From Irpex lacteus (lineage: Eukaryota > Basidiomycota > Agaricomycetes > Polyporales > Irpicaceae): DNA of 64,000 nt. The position numbers and the translations under genes are program-made. The notes beneath the pieces are model-generated. The model did no database searches, was not told the DNA's origin, and saw only the letters and a program-made list of their open reading frames with translations. This document shows positions 12,974-23,976 of the stretch, piece after piece. The stretch is from NCBI GenBank assembly GCA_001986395.2, contig MQVO02000012.1, positions 744,001-808,000 of the forward strand. The letters run 5' to 3'. How positions within the stretch are numbered: position 1 is the stretch's first letter; each line of letters begins with the position of its first letter.

Positions 12974-15900
12974 TTAATACTTGAGCGTATCCTTCCATTT
13001 CTCTGCCAACGGCTCCCCACGGAATACCTCTTGCAGGACTTCTCGGACGTCCTCGACGTAGACAAAGCGGATACCCGTCTTCACGCTCTCTGGTACGTTT
13101 TCTTCGATGTCGGGACGGTTGGCCTCTGGTGCGATGATCGTCTTGATGCCAGCGCGATGTGCAGCGAGGATCTTCTCCTTTAGGCCACCAACGGGAAGCA
13201 CCTGTCCGACTAGTGAAATCTCACCCGTCATAGCTAGATAGGAATTAGCATGTACATTGACGGAAGAATGTTCACAGGATGCTTACCGATGTCAGGGTTC
13301 ACTTTCGTCTTCGTGAACAGTGAAACAAATGCAGTTAACAACGCCGTGCCTGCGCTCGGTCCTTCCTTCCCGATACTTCCCTCCGGCATATGCACATGAA
13401 TGTCCTTGTGATCGAGTATCTGCTCGTCTGCGGTCGCGGTAATGCCCAACTCCTGAGCGTGACTCTTCACCCAACTGAGTGCGATCTGCGCGCTCTCACG
13501 AATAACTTCACCTAGCTTGCCAGTCAGGTGGAGACCACCTTTGCCGGGCATGAGCTACAAGAGTCCGTTAAACGACGTCATAAGAAGCAGGCATATCAAA
13601 TAGTACTCACCGTCGCTTCAATAGGCATAACAGCACCGGATCCGTTACCGAGGTATCCAAGACCGGTACTAACACCAGGAGGAGGGGGCTTGGTGAACAA
13701 CCGGTCCTTGTAGTAGACAGGAGGGCCGAGATAGTCCTTCAGGTTCTCTGGAGTGATACGAATATGCACAGAGTCTGGGACCTCCATAGGTTTACGCTCA
13801 GCAGTTGTAACTTTACGCTCGTTCTCCGAATTGTCTGTCTGAGGGGTAGCAGTCTCTGTAGCACCTGGCACGTTTGTGGGCGCGTCCTGCTTCTCGACCA
13901 CCTTTGACTCAGGAGCAGGAGCTTTGTCGTCCGTGTTGGCTGTGACAGCTGCAGGCTCGGGGAAGACGTCCTCTCCCAGATCCTGCACGAGCTTCAACGC
14001 TGCCTTACGATAAATCTGGCCACGCGTAGATCAGTACGCAATTCGAAAGACACGAGGATTTATTTACCTTGTCAATGTGCTTCTTCAGGTTACGTACTCC
14101 ACTCTCACGGCAATAATATTTGATGAGAACGTCGACAGCAGCAGGATCAAGCTCGACATCCGCATTCTTAAGCCCGGAAGACTCCTTGGCCTGAGGACCG
14201 AGGTACTGCTCTGCGATACGAGCTTTCTCCTCAGAGACGTATCCACTGACTTCAAGAACCTCCATACGATCCAACAAGGGGGCAGGGATCGTGTCGAGCC
14301 TGTTAGCTGTGCAAACGAACAAGACGCGCGAGAGATCGACTGGAACGTCCATGCTTCAGGAAGGTGAGTACGAGGTGACCAGACGAAAGTGTAGGAAGAC
14401 GTACTAATGGTCCAGGAACGCCGAATTCTGTTCAGGATCCAGCATCTCGAGCAGTGCGCTAGCAGGATCACCGTTATGTCCACGACCGATCTTGTCGACC
14501 TCGTCAATCAAGACGAGTGGGTTCTCGGTACCGACACGTTTCAGTGCCTGGATGATCTTACCGGGCAGTGCACTAGATACAAACGTCAGAATGGACGAGG
14601 ATTTGGGATAACTGCACAACTCACCCAACGTATGTACGCCTGTGGCCCTTGATTTCGGCAACATCTGTAAGACCACCAACAGAGAAGCGGAAGAACTGCC
14701 TGTCGAGAGCACGTGCAATCGATTTGCCAATCGAAGTCTTTCCGACACCAGGAGGGCCTACGAGACAGATGATCTTCCCCTCGACAGTACCACGAAGCTT
14801 TCCAACGGCAAGGAACTCGAGAATCCGGTCCTTGACGTCTTTGAGACCATAATGATCCTCGTCAAGCACCTTCTGGGCATGAGTGATCGAATAATTCTCA
14901 GTCGAGTGTTGTCCCCAGGGAATCTATCGTGCAGTTTAGCTTATCGAGTAACAGCAGATCAAGAGTGTGTAACGCACTTGTGTGAGCCATTCCAGGTAGT
15001 TACGGGTAACGTTGGCCTCGGAAGCAGCAGGTTCGAGATGTTGAAGCTTGTTCAGCTCCTCGTCGAAGACCTTCCTGACTGTCTCGGGCATCTTCAATGA
15101 CGCGGCACGTTCCTTGAACTTCTCGATCATCTTGTCCTTCCCGTCCGACTCCATGCCCAGCTCCTTCTTAATGCCCTTCAGTTGCTCCATCAGGTAATAC
15201 TCCCGCTGACGCTTCGCAATCTTGCTGTCGACATCACGCGAGAGCTTGCTCTGCAGCTGAGCATTGATGAGTTCCTTCTTCAGCACCAGCAGCGCCTTAC
15301 GAAGACGATCCTCAACGACGAGACTCTCCAGAACGTCTTGCAGCTCTTGTACATCCCCCGTCGACACAGCAGCGGCAAAGTCGGCAAGCTTGTCCGGCTC
15401 GTCAAAGACATTGGAAGCTACCTGGTTAATCGAGAAGTTGGTGATCTGATCGCGGAATAGTGGGTTCAGCTGTGCGATATCCTTGAAGACTGAGACGATC
15501 TCCGACATGAATGCCCGAATGTACTGATCATCCTTGTTGTACGGCTGAGTAGCAAGGTTGTCTACGCGAACAATTGAAATGTCGTAAGACTGGAGGAAAG
15601 CAGTCTGCAGAACAGCAGTGGATGCCTCTGTAGTGGGTGGCAAAGGCTCCTCTGCGCCAGGTTCCGGGGTCGCAGGTGGTGTAGGCAGTTGCTCGGGCTG
15701 TTCAGCGGTTGGCGAAGGCTCTGCAGTTTCGACCTTGGCAGCAGACGCGACACCCCCTGGCTGCACGAGTTCCGTAATCCGAATACGCCGATGAGGATAA
15801 AGGACAGCAGTGAGACCTTCTTCCTCGCCTTCCTTCGCCCCTGGGCCAGTGTTGGCAGCAAACACACTCGTTATCTGCGCAAACACTCCGACAGGGTGTA

Positions 15901-16531
15901 CCGAGTTGATATCCGTAATGACGTCGCTGTCCGCATTCTCGTCCTTGAGGAGGAACGCACCGAGGTAAGGTTGACCACGCTTCATCATGTCCTTAATAGC
16001 CGCCACGACTGCTGGATTTCGCACAACCACCGCCTTGTAGAATCCGGGGAACAGCGGTCTACGCGCTATAGGAAGAGCAAGAACCTGAGGGTAGATTTCC
16101 GGGACCGATTGCTTGGATATTGAGGTTGGTGCTGGCGTGGGTGGGTCTGGGGGAGGAGGAGGCGGAGGTGAGTCGGATGACGAGCCATCTGACCCGCTTC
16201 CGGATGACGAAGACGACGAGGAAGGTGGTGCAGACGAGTCTGGGGGAGCCTTGCCGTCCTCTGGACTGTCCATCTTCACTGAACGTGTCTCATCCCCCTC
16301 TCCTGCCTCCTCTGTCTCCGCTGGTGGGTGTGGCTGCGCCCGGTTAATCCATCTTGGATAAAGCGCAGGTTGCGAGGTGTGATAGTCGGACGCCGTCGTT
16401 GTGTTGAATGTTCTTCGCTGTCGCGCGAGCTGAGCCAAATGACGAGATGGTCCAGCTTCGGACGCTATGATTCGACTACATGACCGCGCCGACGCTGTTG
16501 AGGACGTTCTCAGAAGAGAGAAGAAGTTCAT
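12974..16531 (-). CDS. PIM1: Mitochondrial Lon protease homologue (ATP-dependent)
   Basis: Seven exons: 16531-14978, 14923-14625, 14572-14405, 14353-14068, 14015-13611, 13554-13287, 13233-12974; 1079 residues, introns 51-56 nt. Lon degrades misfolded matrix proteins and binds mitochondrial DNA. The N-terminus is Arg/Ser-rich with few acids, as expected of a mitochondrial presequence. A low-complexity Ser/Pro stretch follows (about residues 85-140), then the LON substrate-binding domain. The AAA+ module has Walker [10 protein letters not shown], Walker [11 protein letters not shown] and an arginine-finger region. An acidic insertion typical of fungal mitochondrial Lon separates it from the protease domain. 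The catalytic dyad is Ser in KEGPSAG and Lys in PVGGLKEK. The serine motif reads GKEGPSAG rather than the PKDGPSAG usual in other eukaryotes. The gene looks intact. Confidence 0.96.
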
Positions 16532-17299
16532 GCCCGACTGAATGCTTGCGACGTCGGCAGTGTCGGGACTGTCGACGGCGATGAGAAGGATGACGAGTGC
16601 CCGCGCAAGAGTTGCCGGACAAGCAATATGAGCACACCTTCGCGTTTAGGCGCGCATGATGCGTAAGCGACCCGGTAGACGCCGCCGACATGATGGCGCA
16701 TCAAATGGCGCGGCCGTCAGCAGGTCATGATCAACTTGAACCCTTGTTGACCTCCAAGTCGTTCGTCCGAGCCTTGAGCTCAGCATTTACGAGTTTTTGT
16801 TTCCTCCGGTTGGCATCTACAAGATGCATCTTCTTAGCCAACCTGTTTGATATCAAAGGCTGCGTCAATTCCTCTCATCTTGAGTCGGCTCGGTCAGGCT
16901 AGTGCAGATTGCTATTCCTTGAAGAGACTTATGACGCATGAGTATAGTCTGAGTTGGTTGCTAATGCAGGTATGTACTATCCTAATATCCTCGTCCTACC
17001 CGTGCCTCACAAGTTTTCGCCTTGTTCAAGATGCGTACTCTCTCGTCCCACGCGAGCAAGATATCCCACCAAGATGCGATAAGACACGAACTATTGAGTT
17101 GCACGACCATGCCCAAGGGCTAGGAATGGCGTCAACGGAACCTTCTCATCTCAAGCTGTCGGAAAACGAGTGGATACGAGTGGCATAGATAAGCAGCTAG
17201 CCATTGGTATGGCAGTCTAAAGCCCCGGCCCAGGTGTGATATCATAACTCTCGCACTTGCACTTGGTCAGCTAACCTCTGCCATCTACTCTCAGTCGTG
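16532..17299. other. Divergent intergenic region
   Basis: 768 bp between the starts of Lon (minus) and the amidase (plus). Open frames inside are short and unconvincing. It should contain both promoters; no clear TATA box or known element seen. Confidence 0.5.
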
Positions 17300-19454
17300 A
17301 TGTCCGTCAACGAAATGCCTGCACCGACCATCATTGCACCAGAAATTACTATTGATGTTTTGCAGCAAGCCGCAAGCAAACTGGGTGTCAGAGTGCCTCC
17401 GAATGTTGAGGATGACTTCGCCGAGCAGATGAGGAGTGCCCGGGAAGCTATCTTGGAGGTAGTCGCCATGGAAGGTACGTTACCTCCGTCTTGTGTAACA
17501 AGTTGCTCATATCGACACATGTTCTACAGACTTCATACCTCCTCCTGAGATTGAGAAGTATCCGAGAACGGATTTACTTCGTCCAGCCCCGGATGACAAT
17601 CCTTACAATGCTTGGGCTACCAAAGCCACTGTCAAGGGTGCGGAAGAAGGCATTCTATCTGGAAAGACTTTAGTTCTCAAGGTTCGCCATTTAACTACGA
17701 GTCTCGATGGTCTGCAATTGACGATGTTACCAGGATAACATCTGCCTCGCGGGTGTTCCATGTGAATTTGGAACAAGGGTATTCTCGGATTGGGTTCCCA
17801 ATACCGATGCTACCGTGGTCAAACGTGTTCTTGATGCAGGGGTCACTGTAAGTCGTTATTCGATGTACCTACTTTACGCGGATGTATTGACCTTCCTGGC
17901 TACAAAGATAACTGGTAAAGCCACCTGCGAGAACTGTGAGTACAGTTAATTATAGTTAGTGCATTTGATCTGACAGGTTCAACTAAGTCTGTGCATATGG
18001 TGCATCCAATACTTCTGCCCATGGACCTGTTGGAAACCCATACGACAAAACACGGTCGTCTGGTGGCTCCAGCTCAGGTTGTGGTGTATTGGTTGCTATA
18101 GGCGAAGTCGATATGGCCATTGGTGGAGATCAGGGTGGTTCCATTCGTATTGTAAGCGTTCGATCTGTATAGACGACGAAAATGCTCATTTCTTGTACGA
18201 ATGACGTTTTATAGCCGGCCTCGCAAGTAGGTATCGTCGGTCTGAAACCTACATTTGGCCTTGTACCTTACACGGGCATCATTTCGAGCGAAACCTCTAT
18301 AGATCACGCAGGTCCTATGACACGCGACATCCTCACCAACGCTCAGCTTCTGAGGGTCATTGCTGGAGTTGATGGTCTAGACGATCGACAAATAGCAGGG
18401 ACGCCTTTCCCCGACCAAGTACCCGATTATCCTGCGCTATTAACTAGGGCAAAGTCCGCACGCGCCCTTCTTTCCGTCGCCGCACAAGGGACAAGCCCTT
18501 TACCAGGTGAACCTCGCCAGCTCCGCATCGGTATCCTGAAAGAGGCATTCGATTTCCCAGAGCTGGATACTCGCGTTGCTGCACTCGTCGAAGCGGCTGC
18601 TAAGAAGTTCCAGGAGCTTGGCGCAGAGGTCACTGAAATCAGCGTTCCGGGGCACTCAAAGGCAGCGCTTCTTGGACGCGTGTATAGGTTGACGCAGTAT
18701 AACAACCTCCTTGGGCGAACGAGCGGTACTAGGCAAATCTACCAGACGGATCTGGCCCAGAAAATTCTGCCTTGGACTCAGGAGAAGTTCGAGAAGGCAT
18801 GTATATGGTATATGCTGCCTGTTCACCTGTCACAGAAGCTGATGATGTATTAAAGTTATGGTTCGTCTCGGCCGGGCTTATGCTTCAAGGACAGTATTGT
18901 GACGAGTACTATCCATACGTAAGTGCCACCTCGTATGCTCGTTTTATCGATCTCGTCATCTCAACAAATTGCCTGAAAGCTACATGGCAAGACGCACAAC
19001 CTTACGCGTAAATTAAGATTCGAGTATGATGACGCTCTGAGCAAAGTAGACATACTAGTAATGCCCACACTACCGTGGGTAGCCAAGAAGTTACTGGTAC
19101 GTCAGCATCTACTACCGATGAATTCTCCAAGATTACTCATAGCCACAACAGCCTCAGGATGCGCCGCCTTCAGTACACTTCAAGGACTACTCCGGCTTGG
19201 TAATAGAATTTCTGTCGATCCCCGAAAAGTATGCTCATCAAAATTTCATCTCATAGAACACTAATACGGTCCCATTCAATCTGACCGGCCATCCTGCGCT
19301 CTCGATCCCTTGCGGCATGCTTCCTCCGCCTGAAGGACCCGAGGACCTTCGTCTGCCAGTTGGGCTACAGCTGGTCGGGAAGTATCATGACGAGTTGACG
19401 TTGTACAAGGCTGCGTTAGCTTGGAGCGATGCGTATGACTGGAAGACTCTATGA
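17300..19454 (+). CDS. Fungal amidase (amidase-signature family)
   Basis: Ten exons: 17300-17474, 17530-17681, 17734-17847, 17908-17935 (28 nt), 17988-18151, 18215-18800, 18839-18918, 18980-19096, 19152-19199, 19257-19454; about 553 residues. The enzyme hydrolyses carboxylic amides. The Ser-cisSer-Lys triad is visible: Lys in LVLKDNI, cis-Ser in SSGGSSSG, nucleophile Ser in GGDQGGSIR. The C-terminal [13 protein letters not shown] landmark is also present. Substrate cannot be told. One junction is doubtful: between 18801 and 18838 only a 38-nt intron restores the frame, because the better-looking CAG acceptor at 18835 would create a stop codon. Either the intron is unusually short or there is a frameshift. 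The donor at 17682 (GTTCGC) is also weak. Confidence 0.85.
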
Positions 19455-19794
19455 ACGCCCCCTTCAGCCGAACATCAGTTGTATTTGTATTGCTATGAAT
19501 TTCTGGCCAGCTCATTGAGGGAAACTGAGTTTGTAACTGCGAAACGACACAGATTCCCGTGAACTGAGACCATAATGGGCAATTGCTATGCCACTGTATG
19601 CGTCTCTCGAAGCACGGTGAGTTCCCTTCACAAGACGGTTTCACATGTCGTTGATCACAATCCTATATTACAGTTTACATGTGGTTTATACATATATGCA
19701 TCAAGCGTGTCAGCCAGACGGTCCTGCGTCGCGATTGACATGACGATAAGCTACGAGCAGTAGGTGGCCAGAACCACGACAGAAGCGGCACCGA
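19455..19794. other. Convergent intergenic gap
   Basis: 340 bp between the ends of the amidase (plus) and GTPase a (minus). No gene or repeat seen; presumably the two 3' UTRs. Confidence 0.5.
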
Positions 19795-21157
19795 TCACAT
19801 CACCACACACCACGCAGGCTCGTCCTGTGTGTGCGTCGAGCTCACCTGCGGCCGAGCAGAGGGCTGTGGGTTAGGAAGATCCTTCTCTCGCGACGAGGTT
19901 CTATCCTCGGACGCTCTGCGGTACGCTCGTGGGTTGTAATCTGCTGGTGCTGTGCTTCTCCGCTGCTGTTGACGCTTTACTTTCCTGATATCCTCCTCCA
20001 CCTTTCTCGCCGTATCATCCACCTTCTTATTCAGGCCTTCCCCGGCCTGCGTAAGAAGCTGTACCTGCTCCTCCAAGTTTCGAACCTTCTTTCTCTCCTC
20101 GCTAAGAGCTTCTCGCGTCTCCTTCAACTCATTCGTCAGCTGCTCAATGACGCCCCTGAAACCCTTCATCTCTTCCAGGTATCGACTTTCTGCGGTCGTC
20201 ATTTGTTGCATCATCTGCGCGTTCGCCGCTCTGAGAGCCTCTTCTTGCTCGCGCCGTGCCTTCTCGATCTCTTCGATCTCCTTCCGGTAACGCTCAGACA
20301 TGGCCGACAACTCATCCTTCATATGGGACCCAGCGTCAGTGGCCACCAGTCGCTTGTTATCGTCAACCAGCTCCCGTTGGATAAGAAGCGGGGCGGGCTC
20401 ATGGGTGAAGAACTGGCGAATGATGGCATGCGCAGACTCCGTCGTGTTGTTGTGACGGGTCATTCGTGCGCCGTTGTCCAATGCTCGCTTGAAGAACGCC
20501 TCGTTTGATGCCAGCTCTGTCTCTCGCGCCTCTTCTTCCGCCAAAGTAGCTCCGCTTGCATTTGCGGTCCACATATTCGTGACGATGACCGCATTCTTCA
20601 ACGTTGACTCGCCGCAGAGTCTGCGGAACACGGAGAAGTTCCGCTTCGCTACCCCTCCAACACGCCTGTCGGTTATTCGATGCAAATACAAGACGCCTGC
20701 GAGAAGTCTACCACCCTCGTACCTAAGGTTGTTAGGTATTACATAGTAAGTGATAGGTCATTTCGTCAATAACATCTCACGTACGTCTTCGCTAGAAATC
20801 CCGTTACTTCTCGTAGAATCTCCGCTTCACTGCGGTGGGTGTCATCGAATCCGGGACTGTCGATAAGGGTAACGACACGACCGTCCAGAAGGAACGAGTC
20901 GCCTGCCTGGACCTCGGACGTGCATGATTCTAGCCCGCCACCCACGACTAGATTCGAACCGCTAGCCTTGTTAATGAACTACGGCATCATTGTGAGGACG
21001 TGGTGGAAACGATGCAGCCACGAATGAGAGCTTACTGTCGTCTTTCCAGCACCGGTCATGCCCATCACCCTGATTTCTTGACTCAGCTGAAGTACAGTGT
21101 TGGCACGTTGCGAACGACTTACAGGATGAGCGTATCTTCGTTTATTCGGCCAGGCAT
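19795..21157 (-). CDS. AIG1-like P-loop GTPase (a) with coiled coil and CaaX box
   Basis: Exons 21157-21123, 21069-21036 (34 nt), 20978-20785, 20722-19795; 396 residues. A fungal member of the AIG1/GIMAP-like branch of septin-type TRAFAC GTPases. P-loop GMTGAGKTT at residues 15-23; G3 DSPGFDDT at 63-70, with Ser where the array's other members mostly have Thr; then YLHRITDRRVGG and the box VIVTNMW where a G4 motif is expected. There is no N/TKxD. Residues ~200-330 are strongly heptad-like and Glu/Arg-rich (coiled coil). A Ser/Arg/Pro linker leads to the C-terminus ...WCVVM, a good CaaX prenylation box predicting a lipid-anchored, membrane-bound protein. It is divergent from GTPase b. Role unknown; family members elsewhere scaffold on membranes. 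Confidence 0.85.
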
Positions 21158-21744
21158 AGTATATTCGGGCGAAAGAGGTATGGGTGTAGGTATTTGCTTC
21201 GACCGTCCTTGCGTTGCTCGTCTTATATGTTCTTCTCTTGCAGCGCTCTCTATCGTGCATCTCCACTGATTAAATACACGCACCGATCGTTCATCTTGCC
21301 TTCCAATGCCCTAATTCCCTGGACCATCGTGTTAGACGTTCGGTGATTGAGGACATTCGTTCGAGGCCCGAGCCCCCTTCCATCAGGAACAGTTTGAATC
21401 TTCTTCTTCCCGACCAAAGTTTATGCTCAAATTTGCGAAGCGGTCGCCCACAAGTAGCATGTAAAAGGCGTGCACACATGATGGCAAGCGCAAGTCATGG
21501 GCGCCAAGAGTACCGCCACCTTCATTTCCGTCGTGCTCGCCATGTGCAGCGACTTCGCGCGTAGCAAGAAGGCCACGCACATCACTGTCGTGTTTTAATG
21601 CCTCGCCGTCGTACTTCATGCTGAGTACGTATGCTATTCGGGTTGGCTGTGCAGGACACAGATAAAGGTAGCAAGGTAGCAAGGACTTAATGATGCTCTC
21701 ACCGAACATTCTATACACTCAGCATCGACCAAGTGCTACGTCAG
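21158..21744. promoter_or_regulatory. Shared promoter region of divergent GTPases a and b
   Basis: 587 bp between two divergently transcribed paralogues, with no supported gene inside. A bidirectional promoter could co-express the pair. No clear TATA box seen on either strand. Confidence 0.45.
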
Positions 21745-23150
21745 ATGGCAAACAATGATTCTAACGCGGACTCGGTTATCTTGTGCGTTGTACACTGTTT
21801 TGCGTATCCACTCCTAAACTCACGTTCTCTCCTCGTTGAATGCAGTGTCATGGGCCCCACAGGAGTTGGAAAGACAACAGTAATTAGCCTTGAATGAGTC
21901 CTATAAATCTCTTCACTGACCGGCCATTGTGTCTTGTTAGTTCATTAATCTCGCAAGCAAATCCGACCTTCGCGTCGGACATAGCTTGCAGTCATGTACA
22001 GACCAGATTCAACTCTCCAATCGGTTTCAAGTGAAGGAGAAGAATGGCGAAAAGCAGCGATGGGTAGTTCTTGTGGATAGCCCAGGGTTCGACGACACAG
22101 AGAAGAGCGACTCCGAGATTCTGAAGATACTATGTGAATACTTGGCTTCTGAGTGAGTTCTCTGCAGCATCGATCAGTATCCGATGACGTGACTCAATAT
22201 CTACAGGTATAAGCAGAAACGTCTACTGCAAGGCGTTATTTATTTGCATCGTATAACGGACAACAGAATATCTGGTACCTCCATGCGTAACCTCCAGACG
22301 TACCAAGAGTTCTGCGGAGCAGATGCACTCGAGAACAGTGTTGTCGCGACCACCATGTGGAGTCGTATCGATCCCGCTCTAGGTGGGCGATACGAGCTGG
22401 AGCTTAAATCCAAGGACAAGTTCTTCAAGTCTGCCATCGACCGCGGTGCGCAGTTCCTTCGACACGTCGATACCGAAGAGTCCGCGCACGACATTATCAG
22501 AACGCTACTCGGTAAGGAGCCTAAGCCGCTTCGCATCCAGCAGGAGATCGTCGACGAGAACAAGAAGGTATTCGAGACCGCGGCTGGAGAAGCTCTCATG
22601 CGCGAACTGGCGAAAGCAGAGCAGAAACACTACCAGGAGTTCTTGGAGGTGCAGAAGGAGTTGGCTGAAGCTAAGGAGCAGCAGGAGTTGCAATCGCAGC
22701 AGGAGCTTGAAGAGGAGTATGCGAGACTCGAGGAAGTCAAGAAGATGCTAGATGCAGAGAAAGCGAAGCTGCTGAACTTGCAACTCACCCTTGCGGCAAC
22801 AGTGCGAGCCCAGTTGGCTGGTGAGTCACCGGACATGGATGAATCTTCGTCGACACGCTCGTCTACGCCTTTGCCCCCTTCGACGCCATCACGTCCACTG
22901 ACGCCCTCGCGGCCATTAACACCGGCACGCTCCTCGTCGCCAACACCGATACCGACGGTAAACCCTGGAGTAGACGAGGAAGACCAGAAGAAACAGAAAC
23001 GCGGTCCGTTAACCAGTGAGTATCGTTGCTCACGTGAAGATAAGCTCATATATTGACCTTCCCGCAATAGAAGTCTCCCAGTATTTGAAGTCCCTCTGGA
23101 AACGTCTGTTAGCTCTCTTTGCCTCTTGCAGCGGGATTTTGACCAGATGA
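21745..23150 (+). CDS. AIG1-like P-loop GTPase (b) with coiled coil
   Basis: Exons 21745-21782, 21846-21879 (34 nt), 21941-22152, 22207-23015, 23071-23150; 390 residues. P-loop MGPTGVGKTT and G3 DSPGFDDT, with the same Thr-to-Ser change as GTPase a, so a and b form a diverged pair. HRITDNRISG and VVATTMW mark the two conserved boxes after G3. A long Glu/Gln/Lys-rich coiled coil follows, then a Pro/Ser/Thr-Arg repeat (SRPLTPSRPLTPARSSSP). The 3' end can be read two ways. Splicing of 23016-23070 gives a basic/hydrophobic tail (YLKSLWKRLLALF) that could sit on membranes. Without splicing, translation stops at 23056. I prefer the spliced model because sites and frame fit. Confidence 0.82.
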
Positions 23151-23976
23151 TTTTTCCTTAGGCGTGGCACTGGTCCTGTGTTAATATCTGATTACTTTAT
23201 GTATGAGATTGAACACTTTCTGATCTGTATCATTGTACAGTAGATCGCAGTATGTATTCAACCTTGCATGAGATCAAGTATATACCAGCAGAATCGTCTA
23301 AGTCATGATATGGCCTACATGAAATCTAATACGTCATCATCGCCCAGGCGCTGATGCGCCGTGCCGCTGTTCGGAGTCCAACTTGCCTTTGCAATTGAAC
23401 TGGTTTCTAACTTCGCGTTTTCAACGTTGAATCGTCGTCTCGAGTTACATAATCTACGGAGCGGGTCTAGGGATAGCCAGGTCAGTACCTAGTACATATA
23501 CCTTTCAAATGGCCTTGAGAACGATGCTCATGCTAATTAGGTGGCAGACTTCAACGTGAGAAGAATCAACTCGGACTTTCATGCCAACTTGAATGTGGTG
23601 TGCTGCAGGTTCAAGATATTCATGCAGCATAAACTGCGTACAAATGCCAAGTCTCATGGATATCTAGCATAGCACCTGCCTCCAATAAACTGGCAGTCAC
23701 GGATCTGCTCACCGACCCTTCCCGGACGACGGTGCCCTTGGGACGACCATGACGCACATTGCGAATCCCTGAGGTTCAACTTCCTGTTTTGGACATGACC
23801 TTGAACACTGATCGTTTCGGATAGCCTCACAAGGCAATCGCCTGGGTGTACAGTCTAATCTTGGCGCCTTCTGCCCTATATAACCTCGGGGCAGGGAGCG
23901 ATATTCTCTCTTGCCTCCCACATATAGCCCCCCGTACTCTTCACCAACTCACTCAACAGAGATTGTTTCCTACATC
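23151..23976 (+). promoter_or_regulatory. Intergenic region with TATA box of MYND 1
   Basis: No gene in 826 bp. TATATAA at 23877-23883 lies 94 bp before the MYND 1 start codon. A segment at 23750-23820 (begins ATGACGCAC) is alignable to 25878-25948 in front of MYND 2, so the promoter was duplicated with the gene or is under common constraint. Confidence 0.55.
23750..23820 (+). repeat. Duplicated promoter segment, copy 1
   Basis: Alignable base by base with 25878-25948: both begin ATGACGCAC, continue TTGCGAATC and share GAGGT-x-CAACTTCC. It lies about 160-230 bp upstream of the MYND 1 start, and the partner lies at a similar distance from the MYND 2 start. Confidence 0.7.

Noticed and set aside
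19831..20508. 225-codon plus-strand open frame opposite GTPase a
   Set aside because: Antisense shadow of the Glu/Arg/Lys-rich coiled coil; Leu/Arg-rich nonsense composition, no splice structure, while the minus strand has clear GTPase motifs.
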